Below, in pieces: positions 53,864-61,750 of a stretch of DNA of 64,000 bases. The notes under the pieces were generated by a model. The model worked only from the letters and a program-made list of their open reading frames with translations, made no database searches and had not been told where the DNA came from. The position numbers were made by a program, and so were the translations under genes. Origin of the DNA: Marinobacter sediminicola (GTDB taxonomy: Bacteria > Pseudomonadota > Gammaproteobacteria > Pseudomonadales > Oleiphilaceae); the NCBI RefSeq assembly GCF_031157525.1, contig NZ_JAVIXR010000009.1, positions 1-64,000 on the forward strand, given 5' to 3'. Within the stretch, counting starts at the first letter, position 1. Each line of letters opens with the position of its first letter.

Positions 53864-55045
53864 ATGAGCGATAACAGCGTTGTGATTGCCGGGTCTGCCC
53901 GAACACCTATGGGCGGCATGATGGGCTCGCTGAGCTCTGTACGCTCTCCGGAGTTGGGGGCTACTGCCATCAAAGCAGCCATTGAGCGCAGTGGGCTGAA
54001 GCCTGTGGATGTTCAGGAAGTGGTCATGGGTTGCGTATTGCCTGCCGGTTTGGGGCAGGCGCCAGCTCGCCAGGCTTCCCGTGGTGCAGGTATTCCAGAC
54101 AGCTCCGGTTGCACTACTGTGAACAAGATGTGCGGCTCCGGTATGCAAGCCGTGATCATGGCTCATGATCAGATTAAAGCAGGCACCAACAATATTATGG
54201 TTGCTGGCGGCATGGAGAATATGAGCCAGGCGCCATACCTGTTACCGAAAGCGCGCGGCGGTATGCGGATGGGCCACGGACAGGTGATGGACAGCATGTT
54301 CCTCGACGGCCTTGAAGATGCCTACGAAGGCGGCCTGATGGGTGTGTTCGCACAAAAGAGCGCAGACGATTACAAGATCACCCGCGAGCAGATGGACGAC
54401 TTTGCCATTCGGTCTCTGGAGCGCGCCAACGCGGCCATCAGCAATGGCTGGTTCGAACCGGAAATCTGCGCGGTTACCGTATCCGGCCGTGGTGGCGATA
54501 CCCAAGTGAGCGTTGATGAACAGCCTGGAAATGCTCGCCCCGAGAAAATCCCCACACTGAAACCGGCCTTTAAAAAAGACGGCACAGTCACGGCTGCCAA
54601 CGCCAGTTCCATCAGTGATGGTGCATCGGCTCTGGTACTGGCGTCCGCGGAAGAAGCAAAAGCCCGTGGTTTGACTGCTCAGGCCAGGATTGTTGCCCAC
54701 GCGACTCACGCCCAGTTACCAGCGGAGTTCACGCTTGCACCCATCGGTGCGGTTGAAAAGGTTTTGAAAAAGGCCGGCTGGAGCAAAGACGATGTGGATC
54801 TCTACGAGATCAACGAAGCCTTTGCAGTGGTTTCTTTGCTGGCGATTAATGAGTTGGGACTCGATGCTGAGAAGGTGAACGTGTACGGGGGCGCTTGTGC
54901 ACTTGGGCACCCCATTGGCTCATCAGGTTCACGTATTATAATTACGCTCATCAACGCCCTGAAACAGAAAGGGTTGAAGCGTGGAGTGGCGTCTCTGTGC
55001 ATCGGCGGTGGTGAAGCCACGGCCGTTGCTGTAGAGCTTCTCTGA
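53864..55045 (+). CDS. Acetyl-CoA acetyltransferase-type thiolase
   Basis: A protein of 393 residues from the ATG at 53864. Cys90 in TVNKMCGSGMQAV, GGACALGHPIGSSGSRIIIT, and the second Cys in LCIGGGEATAVAVE. Last gene of the LiuR-box operon; could be the 2-methylacetoacetyl-CoA thiolase. A 20-bp perfect terminator stem begins at its stop. Confidence 0.92.
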   Translation: MSDNSVVIAGSARTPMGGMMGSLSSVRSPELGATAIKAAIERSGLKPVDVQEVVMGCVLPAGLGQAPARQASRGAGIPDSSGCTTVNKMCGSGMQAVIMAHDQIKAGTNNIMVAGGMENMSQAPYLLPKARGGMRMGHGQVMDSMFLDGLEDAYEGGLMGVFAQKSADDYKITREQMDDFAIRSLERANAAISNGWFEPEICAVTVSGRGGDTQVSVDEQPGNARPEKIPTLKPAFKKDGTVTAANASSISDGASALVLASAEEAKARGLTAQARIVAHATHAQLPAEFTLAPIGAVEKVLKKAGWSKDDVDLYEINEAFAVVSLLAINELGLDAEKVNVYGGACALGHPIGSSGSRIIITLINALKQKGLKRGVASLCIGGGEATAVAVELL

Positions 55046-55091
55046 TAGAAAGCCGGTGTAGCGCAAGTGTGGCGCTACACCGGCTTTCTAT
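55045..55091. terminator. Bidirectional terminator with 20-bp perfect stem
   Basis: Arms 55045-55064 and 55072-55091 (starting ATAGAAAGCCGG and ending CCGGCTTTCTAT) around a 7-base loop, between the convergent thiolase and ilvM-like genes, ending 2 bp before the latter's stop. Confidence 0.88.
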
Positions 55092-55092
55092 G

Positions 55093-55374
55093 TCAGGCGA
55101 TACGACTGGCGGCCGCCACCACCGGCGCAGCAAGCTTTACCTCCGCTACCGTATGCAGCTTTTCCAGCTGAGACTGAAGCATGGCAACTGGGCGTGTGCC
55201 CTGAATTGTCAGGGCGATGTTCAGCGCTCCGTCTGCTGAATCTACTGCCATTTGTGCAATCCTGAAACCACGAACGCGAACCACCTGGCACAGGCGCTCG
55301 AGCGCAGCCGCTTCGTGGCTCATCCTGCAAGTAATGTTGTAGCTGGGCGTTGTACAGCTGCTCTCAGTGGTCAT
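55093..55374 (-). CDS. ilvM: Acetolactate synthase small subunit (ACT domain, IlvM-like)
   Basis: A protein of 93 residues, mostly one ACT domain (ERLCQVVRVRGFRIAQMAVD, then ALNIALTIQGTRP). Short like IlvM of isozyme II. Starts within the ilvG stop (ATGA). It regulates or stabilises the catalytic subunit. Confidence 0.82.
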   Translation of the reverse strand: MTTESSCTTPSYNITCRMSHEAAALERLCQVVRVRGFRIAQMAVDSADGALNIALTIQGTRPVAMLQSQLEKLHTVAEVKLAAPVVAAASRIA

Positions 55375-57071
55375 GCGATTTTCTCCTTTTTGTCCGCTGC
55401 GGTGCGGCGGGTTTCATCAATCATTTCCTTGTTGCTTCCACCTGGCTTTACGATCGGCCAAACGTTTTCTTCCCGGGCAATGGCTACGTGCAGCAGCATG
55501 GGGCCGCTATAGGCCAAAATGGTTTCGATGCCGCGTCGAACCTGATCGGTGCGATCAATCTTCAGGGCAGGGATGTCGAAGGCTCGAGCCATGGCCACAA
55601 AATCCGGGTTGTCGTCCAGGTTGATATGGCTTTCCCGGTTGTTATAGAACAGCTCCTGTTGTTGGCGAACCATGCCCAGACACTGGTTATCCATAATGAT
55701 CAACTTAACGGGCAGATCGTACCGGCGAATGGTGGCCAACTCCTGAGCGTTCATCATGAAGGAACCATCGCCGGTTACATTGATGACGGTGCTGTTGCGG
55801 TTCGCAAATTGAGCGCCAATCGCTGCGGGCAAACCAAAGCCCATAGTGCCAAGGCCACCGCTGGTCAGGTGATGTCGGGGGCGGTCAAACTGATAGTGCT
55901 GGGCAACCCACATCTGGTGCTGGCCAACGTCACAGGCAATGACCGTGTCGTCCGGTGCCGTGCGGGAAAGCTGGCTGATGAAGGCCGGGCCGGTAATGGG
56001 TGCCAATGGTTCTTCGTTGTCCGCCGCCTGAAACCCACCCGTGGTGCGCCAGGTCTGGCACTGTTTACGCCAGTCGCTGATCGCTAAGGGTGCGTCTGTG
56101 AGGCTTTTGGTTAGCTCGTTCAGAATGCTGTTCAGGTCGCCACGAACCGCGATATCCACATTGCGGAGTTTGTTGAATTCCGCCGCATCGGCGTCAATGT
56201 GAATCGTGCGGGCATTCGGGGCGAATCCGTCCAGTTTGCCGGTGGCGCGGTCGTCCAGGCGGGCGCCGATAACCAGAAGCAGATCACATTCATCCACGGC
56301 CCGGTTGGCAGCGCGAGAACCATGCATCCCCAGCATGCCCAGATTGTAAGCGCTGTGTTTGCCGGCGTTTCCAATTCCCTTCAGCGTTACTACGGCTGGC
56401 AACTCTGAGCACTTGGTAAATTCCCGGAAGCGGTCTTCTGCATGGGCCAGGCTGATGCCACCGCCACTGTATAGCAGTGGTTTGCGAGCATCGCGCAACA
56501 GAGCGATTGCGCTGCTGAGATCAGGGCTGGTTGCTTGTGGCTGCGCAGTTGCTCTGGTGGGCGCAGCCGTTGTCTCCGTCAGCAATACATCTTTCGGAAT
56601 ATCAATCCACACCGGCCCGGGTCGTCCGTTTTGCGCCAACTCTATGGCTTCTTCAAGAATGCCGGGCAACTCGTCTGCAGTTTCAATCAGGTAGCTGTGC
56701 TTGACGATGCCAAGGGTCATTCCCAACACATCGGTTTCCTGAAAGGCATCGGTTCCGATCAGCGCCGAGGGAACCTGGCCGGTGATAACCAACATGGGGA
56801 TTGAATCCTGGTATGCGTTGGCAACGCCGGTTATCAGGTTGGTAGCACCGGGGCCGGATGTGGCAATGCACACCCCCAGCTTCCCGCTGGCCCGAGCATA
56901 GCCGTCGGCAGCCAAAGCGCAGCCTTGTTCATGGCGGCAAAGCACATGCTCAACGCTCACATCATCCACCAGTGCATCGTATAGCGGCATGATGCAGCCA
57001 CCGGGGTAACCAAAAACGGTTTCGATGTTGTGGTGGTGGAACGCTTGAAGAATATGCTGTGCGCCGTTCAT
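55371..57071 (-). CDS. ilvG: Acetolactate synthase large subunit
   Basis: A protein of 566 residues, TPP enzyme: catalytic Glu in CRHEQGCALAADGYARASG, SGPGATNLITG, and the TPP motif GDGSFMMNAQELATIRRYDL to near NQCLGMVRQQQ. Condenses two pyruvates to acetolactate, or pyruvate with 2-ketobutyrate, the first common step to valine, leucine and isoleucine. Preceded by an attenuator and leader peptide; isozyme II type by its small partner. Confidence 0.93.
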   Translation of the reverse strand: MNGAQHILQAFHHHNIETVFGYPGGCIMPLYDALVDDVSVEHVLCRHEQGCALAADGYARASGKLGVCIATSGPGATNLITGVANAYQDSIPMLVITGQVPSALIGTDAFQETDVLGMTLGIVKHSYLIETADELPGILEEAIELAQNGRPGPVWIDIPKDVLLTETTAAPTRATAQPQATSPDLSSAIALLRDARKPLLYSGGGISLAHAEDRFREFTKCSELPAVVTLKGIGNAGKHSAYNLGMLGMHGSRAANRAVDECDLLLVIGARLDDRATGKLDGFAPNARTIHIDADAAEFNKLRNVDIAVRGDLNSILNELTKSLTDAPLAISDWRKQCQTWRTTGGFQAADNEEPLAPITGPAFISQLSRTAPDDTVIACDVGQHQMWVAQHYQFDRPRHHLTSGGLGTMGFGLPAAIGAQFANRNSTVINVTGDGSFMMNAQELATIRRYDLPVKLIIMDNQCLGMVRQQQELFYNNRESHINLDDNPDFVAMARAFDIPALKIDRTDQVRRGIETILAYSGPMLLHVAIAREENVWPIVKPGGSNKEMIDETRRTAADKKEKIA

Positions 57072-57098
57072 CGTTATATTTCCTGTTTTTTCTTCCGT

Positions 57099-57139
57099 AA
57101 AAAAGAAACCCCCGGGACCTTGCGGTGCCGGGGGTTTCT
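57099..57139 (-). terminator. ilv attenuator terminator
   Basis: On the minus strand AGAAACCCCCGG pairs with CCGGGGGTTTCT (12 bp), followed by six Us (As at 57099-57104). 28 bp upstream of ilvG. Confidence 0.92.
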
Positions 57140-57161
57140 GGTGTTTTTGTCAGGTTTGTCG

Positions 57162-57254
57162 CTATTTCACCCGCTTATCCACGCAAAATCCCCCGGAAGG
57201 TATCACTACCACCAGGACGAGCATTGCGAGAATAATTACTGAGTTGATGTTCAT
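57162..57254 (-). CDS. ilvL: ilv leader peptide
   Basis: A 30-codon reading frame upstream of ilvG beginning MNINSVIILAMLVLVVVI and ending KRVK, then TAG. Eleven of the first 18 residues are Ile, Val or Leu, the products of the pathway, like E. coli IlvL. It is shorter than 60 codons, so easily missed. Ribosome stalling in the run would free the CCGGGGG segment in its codons 19-21 to pair with the attenuator's left arm. Confidence 0.9.
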   Translation of the reverse strand: MNINSVIILAMLVLVVVIPSGGFCVDKRVK

Positions 57255-57298
57255 AAAAACGACATTCTGGCCTGAATTAGCAAAAGGAATCTGTGTAG

Positions 57299-57328
57299 AA
57301 TCTACCCCACGATTTGATCAGGTTGCAA
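57299..57328 (-). promoter_or_regulatory. Predicted ilv operon promoter
   Basis: On the minus strand TTGCAA (57323-57328) and TAGATT (57299-57304), spacer 18, start expected near 57291, about 37 bases before the leader ATG. Confidence 0.55.
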
Positions 57329-57405
57329 CCGTTTCGACCTTTTATTTTCTCGTTAGCGTCGTTTTCGGGCCATGGTTCACCAAAAGCAGGCTATGTAGGT
57401 ATTTA

Positions 57406-58488
57406 ATGAGCAAAGTAAAATGGAGTTCGCTGGGACTGTCTGTGATCGTTGTAATTGCCCTGATTATCTGGATGGCGACAGGCGAGGTGAAAGTCGCAAG
57501 TACCGAAGCCCCCCTAGAGCCCGAAGCTGCACAACAAGAGCGCACGCGAGTTCAGGTTACAACACTCAATGCTCAGTTGTATGAGCCAGGGCTTTTGCTT
57601 CAGGGTCAATTGGAACCCTGGAGTTCCGTAATGGTGAGTGCGCGGGTCACCGGCACAGTTGAAACGATTGCGGCGGAGCTTGGCGACTCGGTAAAGACCG
57701 GAGACGTACTTTTAACCTTATCCGAAGATGGCCGGGGTGCGGGAGTGCAACGTTGGCAGGCACGGGTTAAAAAACTGGAAGGTGATCTGGCTGCAGTACG
57801 AAGACTGGGTTCCAAAAATCTTGCATCGCAGTCTGAAACCCTTGGTGTGGAAAGTGACCTTGCGGCTGCCCGAGCGGAGTTGGAGGGTGCAAAGCTTGCG
57901 GTTGCCCATCTAAGACCCAGAGCACCGTTTGATGGAGTGGTAAACCGCAAGGAAGTTGAGACCGGCAGCCTGGTCCAGGTTAGTTCGCCCTTGTATGAAT
58001 TGGTTCGAATCGACAGGCTCAAAGCCAAGGGACAGATACCCCAGCAATCCGTTGCTCAGGTGGCGCCGGGCCAGAAGGTAAGGGTGCGCCCTTTGGATGG
58101 AGAAACTCTGGATGGTGTAGTTACATTTGTCGCGAGTGCTGCAAACCCTGAGACACGAAGCTTTGCCATAGAGATCGCTGTGGAAAATCCCGATCAAAAA
58201 CGTATAGCTGGCGGTAGCGCCAACCTTCGTGTTGCATTGGAGGAGGTCCAGGCCACGTTTATTTCCCCGGCTTACCTCACCCTTGGGGATGATGGGCGCC
58301 CGGGGGTGAAGTACGTTGATGACCAAAACAGGGTCGTTTTTCGTACGGTGAAATTGCTCAGTGTGTCCACTGACGGCGCCTGGGTTACGGGCTTGCCGGA
58401 TGAGACTCGCCTGATTACCCGTGGTGCGGGTTTTGTTAATGAGGGCGAGCAAGTCGAGCCTGTAGACGCTTCCGAAGAGCGGGGCTGA
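57406..58488 (+). CDS. RND efflux membrane-fusion protein
   Basis: A protein of 360 residues from the ATG at 57406. A membrane anchor (LGLSVIVVIALIIWMATG) is followed by the lipoyl/alpha-hairpin parts (SVMVSARVTGTVETIAAELG, RWQARVKKLEGDLAAVRRLG) and a beta-barrel. Links the RND pump to an outer-membrane channel. No outer-membrane factor gene is in the window. Divergent from the ilv leader. Confidence 0.9.
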   Translation: MSKVKWSSLGLSVIVVIALIIWMATGEVKVASTEAPLEPEAAQQERTRVQVTTLNAQLYEPGLLLQGQLEPWSSVMVSARVTGTVETIAAELGDSVKTGDVLLTLSEDGRGAGVQRWQARVKKLEGDLAAVRRLGSKNLASQSETLGVESDLAAARAELEGAKLAVAHLRPRAPFDGVVNRKEVETGSLVQVSSPLYELVRIDRLKAKGQIPQQSVAQVAPGQKVRVRPLDGETLDGVVTFVASAANPETRSFAIEIAVENPDQKRIAGGSANLRVALEEVQATFISPAYLTLGDDGRPGVKYVDDQNRVVFRTVKLLSVSTDGAWVTGLPDETRLITRGAGFVNEGEQVEPVDASEERG

Positions 58489-58493
58489 GCCGT

Positions 58494-61400
58494 ATGCGCG
58501 CACTTATTTTTGCGGCCATAGATCGCAGCCGCACCACTCTGCTTACGCTTTTATTCCTGACACTTGGCGGCATTGCGGCGTTCCAGATTATTCCCCGGGA
58601 GGCCAATCCCGACGTTACCATTCCCATGATTTACGTTTCCATGGCCCTGGAGGGTATAAGCCCGGAAGACGCAGAACGACTGCTGGTTCGCCCTATGGAG
58701 CAGGAACTACGCTCTTTGGAAGGCGTAAAGGAAATGCGCGGTACCGCCTCTGAAGGGCACGCTTCGGTAATGCTGGAATTCGATGCCGGGTTCGACCCGG
58801 ACACAGCCCTGCAGGACGTTCGCGAGGCCGTGGATACTGCCCGTAGCAAGCTCCCCCGGGAGGCCGACGAGCCAAGCGTAAATGAAATCAACGTGTCTCT
58901 GTTCCCTGTGCTTTCCATTGGCCTGTCGGGGCCGCTGTCTGAGCGAGAGCTGATTACGGTTGCCCGTGGGCTGCAGGATGCCATCGAGGCAATTCCCGAG
59001 GTGCTGGAAGTTGATATTGGCGGCGACCGGGAAGATTTGCTTGAAATTGTAGTGGACCCCCAGGTGCTGGAGGGCTACGGCGTAGATTTCGACCAGCTTG
59101 GCAGCTTGGTCACTCGAAACAACCAGTTGGTAGCGGCAGGGTCGCTGGATACCGGCAATGGTCGTATGACCCTGAAAGTGCCGGGTGTTATCGAGAATAT
59201 TGAAGATGTTATGTCCATGCCCCTCAAGGTTGATGGCGATACGGTGGTGACTTTTGGAGACGTCGCTATGTTACAGCGCACCTTCAAAGACCCGACCGGG
59301 TTTGCGCGCATCAATGGGGAGCCGGCACTTGTGCTGGAAGTATCCAAGCGCAGTGGCGCTAATATTATTGAAACCGTGGCTCAGGTACGTGATCTGATTG
59401 CCCGGGCACAACCGCTCCTGCCGGAAGCCCTGGAAGTGCGCTACATCATGGATCAGTCTGATGAGGTGCGCGACCTGCTGAGCGATCTGCTCAACAACGT
59501 ACTGACGGCCATTGTGCTGGTTATTATTGTGATCATTGCTGCCATGGGGCCGCGTTCAGCCTTGTTGGTAGGGCTGACCATTCCTGGTGCCTTCCTGACA
59601 GGCATCCTGGTTATCTGGTCCATGGGTCTCACCCTCAATATCGTGGTGCTGTTCAGTCTTATTCTGGTCGCGGGCATGCTGGTGGACGGGGCGATCGTAG
59701 TATCTGAGCTGGCAGACCGAAACCTGTCTGAAGGACACACTGTAAAAAGCGCTTGGGCAGAGGCGGCAAGCCGCATGGCCTGGCCAATTATTGCTTCGAC
59801 GGCAACAACGCTGGCGGTGTTTGTCCCGCTCCTGTTTTGGCCTGGGGTAGTAGGCGAGTTCATGAAATTCCTGCCTATTACCGTGATTATCTGCCTGATT
59901 GCATCTCTCGCCATGGCGCTGGTGTTTTTGCCGGTTTTGGGTGGCGTGAGTGGTGGCCGTCGCGCCCGCACGGTCAGTGAAAGCGGTCGAATGATGCATG
60001 GCTACCGCACATTGCTTTCCAAACTCCTGTCTCATCCCGGCTTCACTTTGTTAGGTGTGCTGGGCGTGGTTGTGGTGATCTATATCGCCTATGGCAAGTT
60101 CAATTACGGCATTGAGTTTTTCCCCAGCGTGGAGCCGGATTCGGCTCAGGTCCAGGTTCGTGCCCGGGGTGACCTGTCTGTTCTGGAAAGGGATGCCATA
60201 GTGCGACAGGTTGAAGGCCGGTTGCAGGGCATGCCGGAAGTAAAAGCGGTGTATGCGCGATCAATGCTGAACGCCAGCACTCAGATGGCACCGGATGTGA
60301 TCGGGGTGCTTCAGTTTCAGTTTACGGACTGGTTCACCCGCCGCCCCGCCAGCGCCATTCTGGATGATTTCCTCGCCCGCACCGAGGATATCCCAGGTAT
60401 CGAACTGGAATTTCGCAAGCAGGAAAATGGCCCGGCTGGCGGCAAGCCGATAGAGCTTTTGATCAGTAGCCGCGATAGCAGCAAACTCAATGGGTATGTG
60501 GATCAGATTGAGAATCAGATGCGCGCTATAGGCGGGTTTGTAGACATTGAAGATGACCGCAGCCTACCTGGCATTGAATGGCGTCTTGAGGTGGATCGTG
60601 AAGCCGCTGCCCGTTTTGGAACCGATGTGTTGAGTATTGGAAGTGCTGTGCGCCTGGTTACCAATGGTTTGGTTCTGGCTACTTATAGACCCGAAGATGT
60701 GCGCGACGAGGTAGATATTGTTGTGCGGGTTCCCAGCAACTGGCGCGAACTGGATCACTTGCAGCGCCAGACCATCAACACAGCGCGGGGGCAGGTGCCT
60801 CTTTCGCAGTTTCTTGATCTGCAACCCGGAAACAAGACCGGCAGCATTGCCCGAGTAGATGGCCAGCGTACGGTCACCATCAAGTCGGATATTGGGCCAG
60901 GAGAGCAAGTAGACAGCTTGTTGAAAGCCTTGCAAGCCAAACTTCCTGAAACGCCAGATGGCGTATCGGTCAAGTTTGCCGGTGAAAACGAAGACCAACA
61001 GCAGGCATCTAACTTTCTTGTAAGTGCATTTTTGATTGCGATTGCCATGATGCTGCTTATTCTGGTTACCCAGTTCAACTCGCTGTATCAGAGTTTCCTG
61101 ATTCTTTCTGCGATTGTCCTTTCTACCGCGGGGGTGCTTCTGGGCTTGCTGCTGAACGGCCAGTCCTTTGGCATCGTAATGGTGGGCATGGGTATTATCG
61201 CGCTCGCGGGCATTGTGGTGAACAACAACATCATTCTGATCGACACCTACAATCAGATGAAGAAAGACGGAATGGCCGCGTACGAAGCGGCATTGGAAAC
61301 CAGTTGCCTGCGTTTACGCCCGGTACTCCTCACCGCTGTTACGACTGTACTCGGGTTGATGCCCATGGTTCTGAGCGTCAACGTTGATCTGCTGACGCCG

Positions 61401-61580
61401 TCGCTCGGGCTGGGGGCACCGTCAACGCAGTGGTGGGCGCAGCTTTCCAGTGCCATTGCCGGAGGCCTGGCATTTGCTACCATTCTGACGTTGCTGCTGA
61501 CTCCGGCGATGCTGGTGCTGGGTGATCGGGTAGGGGAGGCCTTGCGCCGAAAAATCCAACGTTTTCGGACTTCAGAATAG
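58494..61580 (+). CDS. RND efflux pump permease
   Basis: A protein of 1028 residues, 5 bp after the fusion-protein gene. Twelve TM segments with two large periplasmic loops, e.g. GGIAAFQIIPREANPDVTIP at the start. The TM4 motif reads GMLVDGAIVVSELADR: the proton-relay Asp is single (VDG) where AcrB has two (VDD), closer to the HME/CzcA pattern. Substrates unknown. Confidence 0.92.
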   Translation: MRALIFAAIDRSRTTLLTLLFLTLGGIAAFQIIPREANPDVTIPMIYVSMALEGISPEDAERLLVRPMEQELRSLEGVKEMRGTASEGHASVMLEFDAGFDPDTALQDVREAVDTARSKLPREADEPSVNEINVSLFPVLSIGLSGPLSERELITVARGLQDAIEAIPEVLEVDIGGDREDLLEIVVDPQVLEGYGVDFDQLGSLVTRNNQLVAAGSLDTGNGRMTLKVPGVIENIEDVMSMPLKVDGDTVVTFGDVAMLQRTFKDPTGFARINGEPALVLEVSKRSGANIIETVAQVRDLIARAQPLLPEALEVRYIMDQSDEVRDLLSDLLNNVLTAIVLVIIVIIAAMGPRSALLVGLTIPGAFLTGILVIWSMGLTLNIVVLFSLILVAGMLVDGAIVVSELADRNLSEGHTVKSAWAEAASRMAWPIIASTATTLAVFVPLLFWPGVVGEFMKFLPITVIICLIASLAMALVFLPVLGGVSGGRRARTVSESGRMMHGYRTLLSKLLSHPGFTLLGVLGVVVVIYIAYGKFNYGIEFFPSVEPDSAQVQVRARGDLSVLERDAIVRQVEGRLQGMPEVKAVYARSMLNASTQMAPDVIGVLQFQFTDWFTRRPASAILDDFLARTEDIPGIELEFRKQENGPAGGKPIELLISSRDSSKLNGYVDQIENQMRAIGGFVDIEDDRSLPGIEWRLEVDREAAARFGTDVLSIGSAVRLVTNGLVLATYRPEDVRDEVDIVVRVPSNWRELDHLQRQTINTARGQVPLSQFLDLQPGNKTGSIARVDGQRTVTIKSDIGPGEQVDSLLKALQAKLPETPDGVSVKFAGENEDQQQASNFLVSAFLIAIAMMLLILVTQFNSLYQSFLILSAIVLSTAGVLLGLLLNGQSFGIVMVGMGIIALAGIVVNNNIILIDTYNQMKKDGMAAYEAALETSCLRLRPVLLTAVTTVLGLMPMVLSVNVDLLTPSLGLGAPSTQWWAQLSSAIAGGLAFATILTLLLTPAMLVLGDRVGEALRRKIQRFRTSE

Positions 61581-61750
61581 GGTGCCCGGCACGATTTGAT
61601 CGCAAAGTTGTGCAAAGCTGTAGGGATTTGTATCCATTTTTGTTGATTTGCTCCATTTGGTAGTAAATGCAGGTAAATGCCCGATTCTGCGACCATACTA
61701 CTTCAGTAGCGTTTAGCGACGCACAAGCCAGCGTAGGATTGGAGCCAGCT

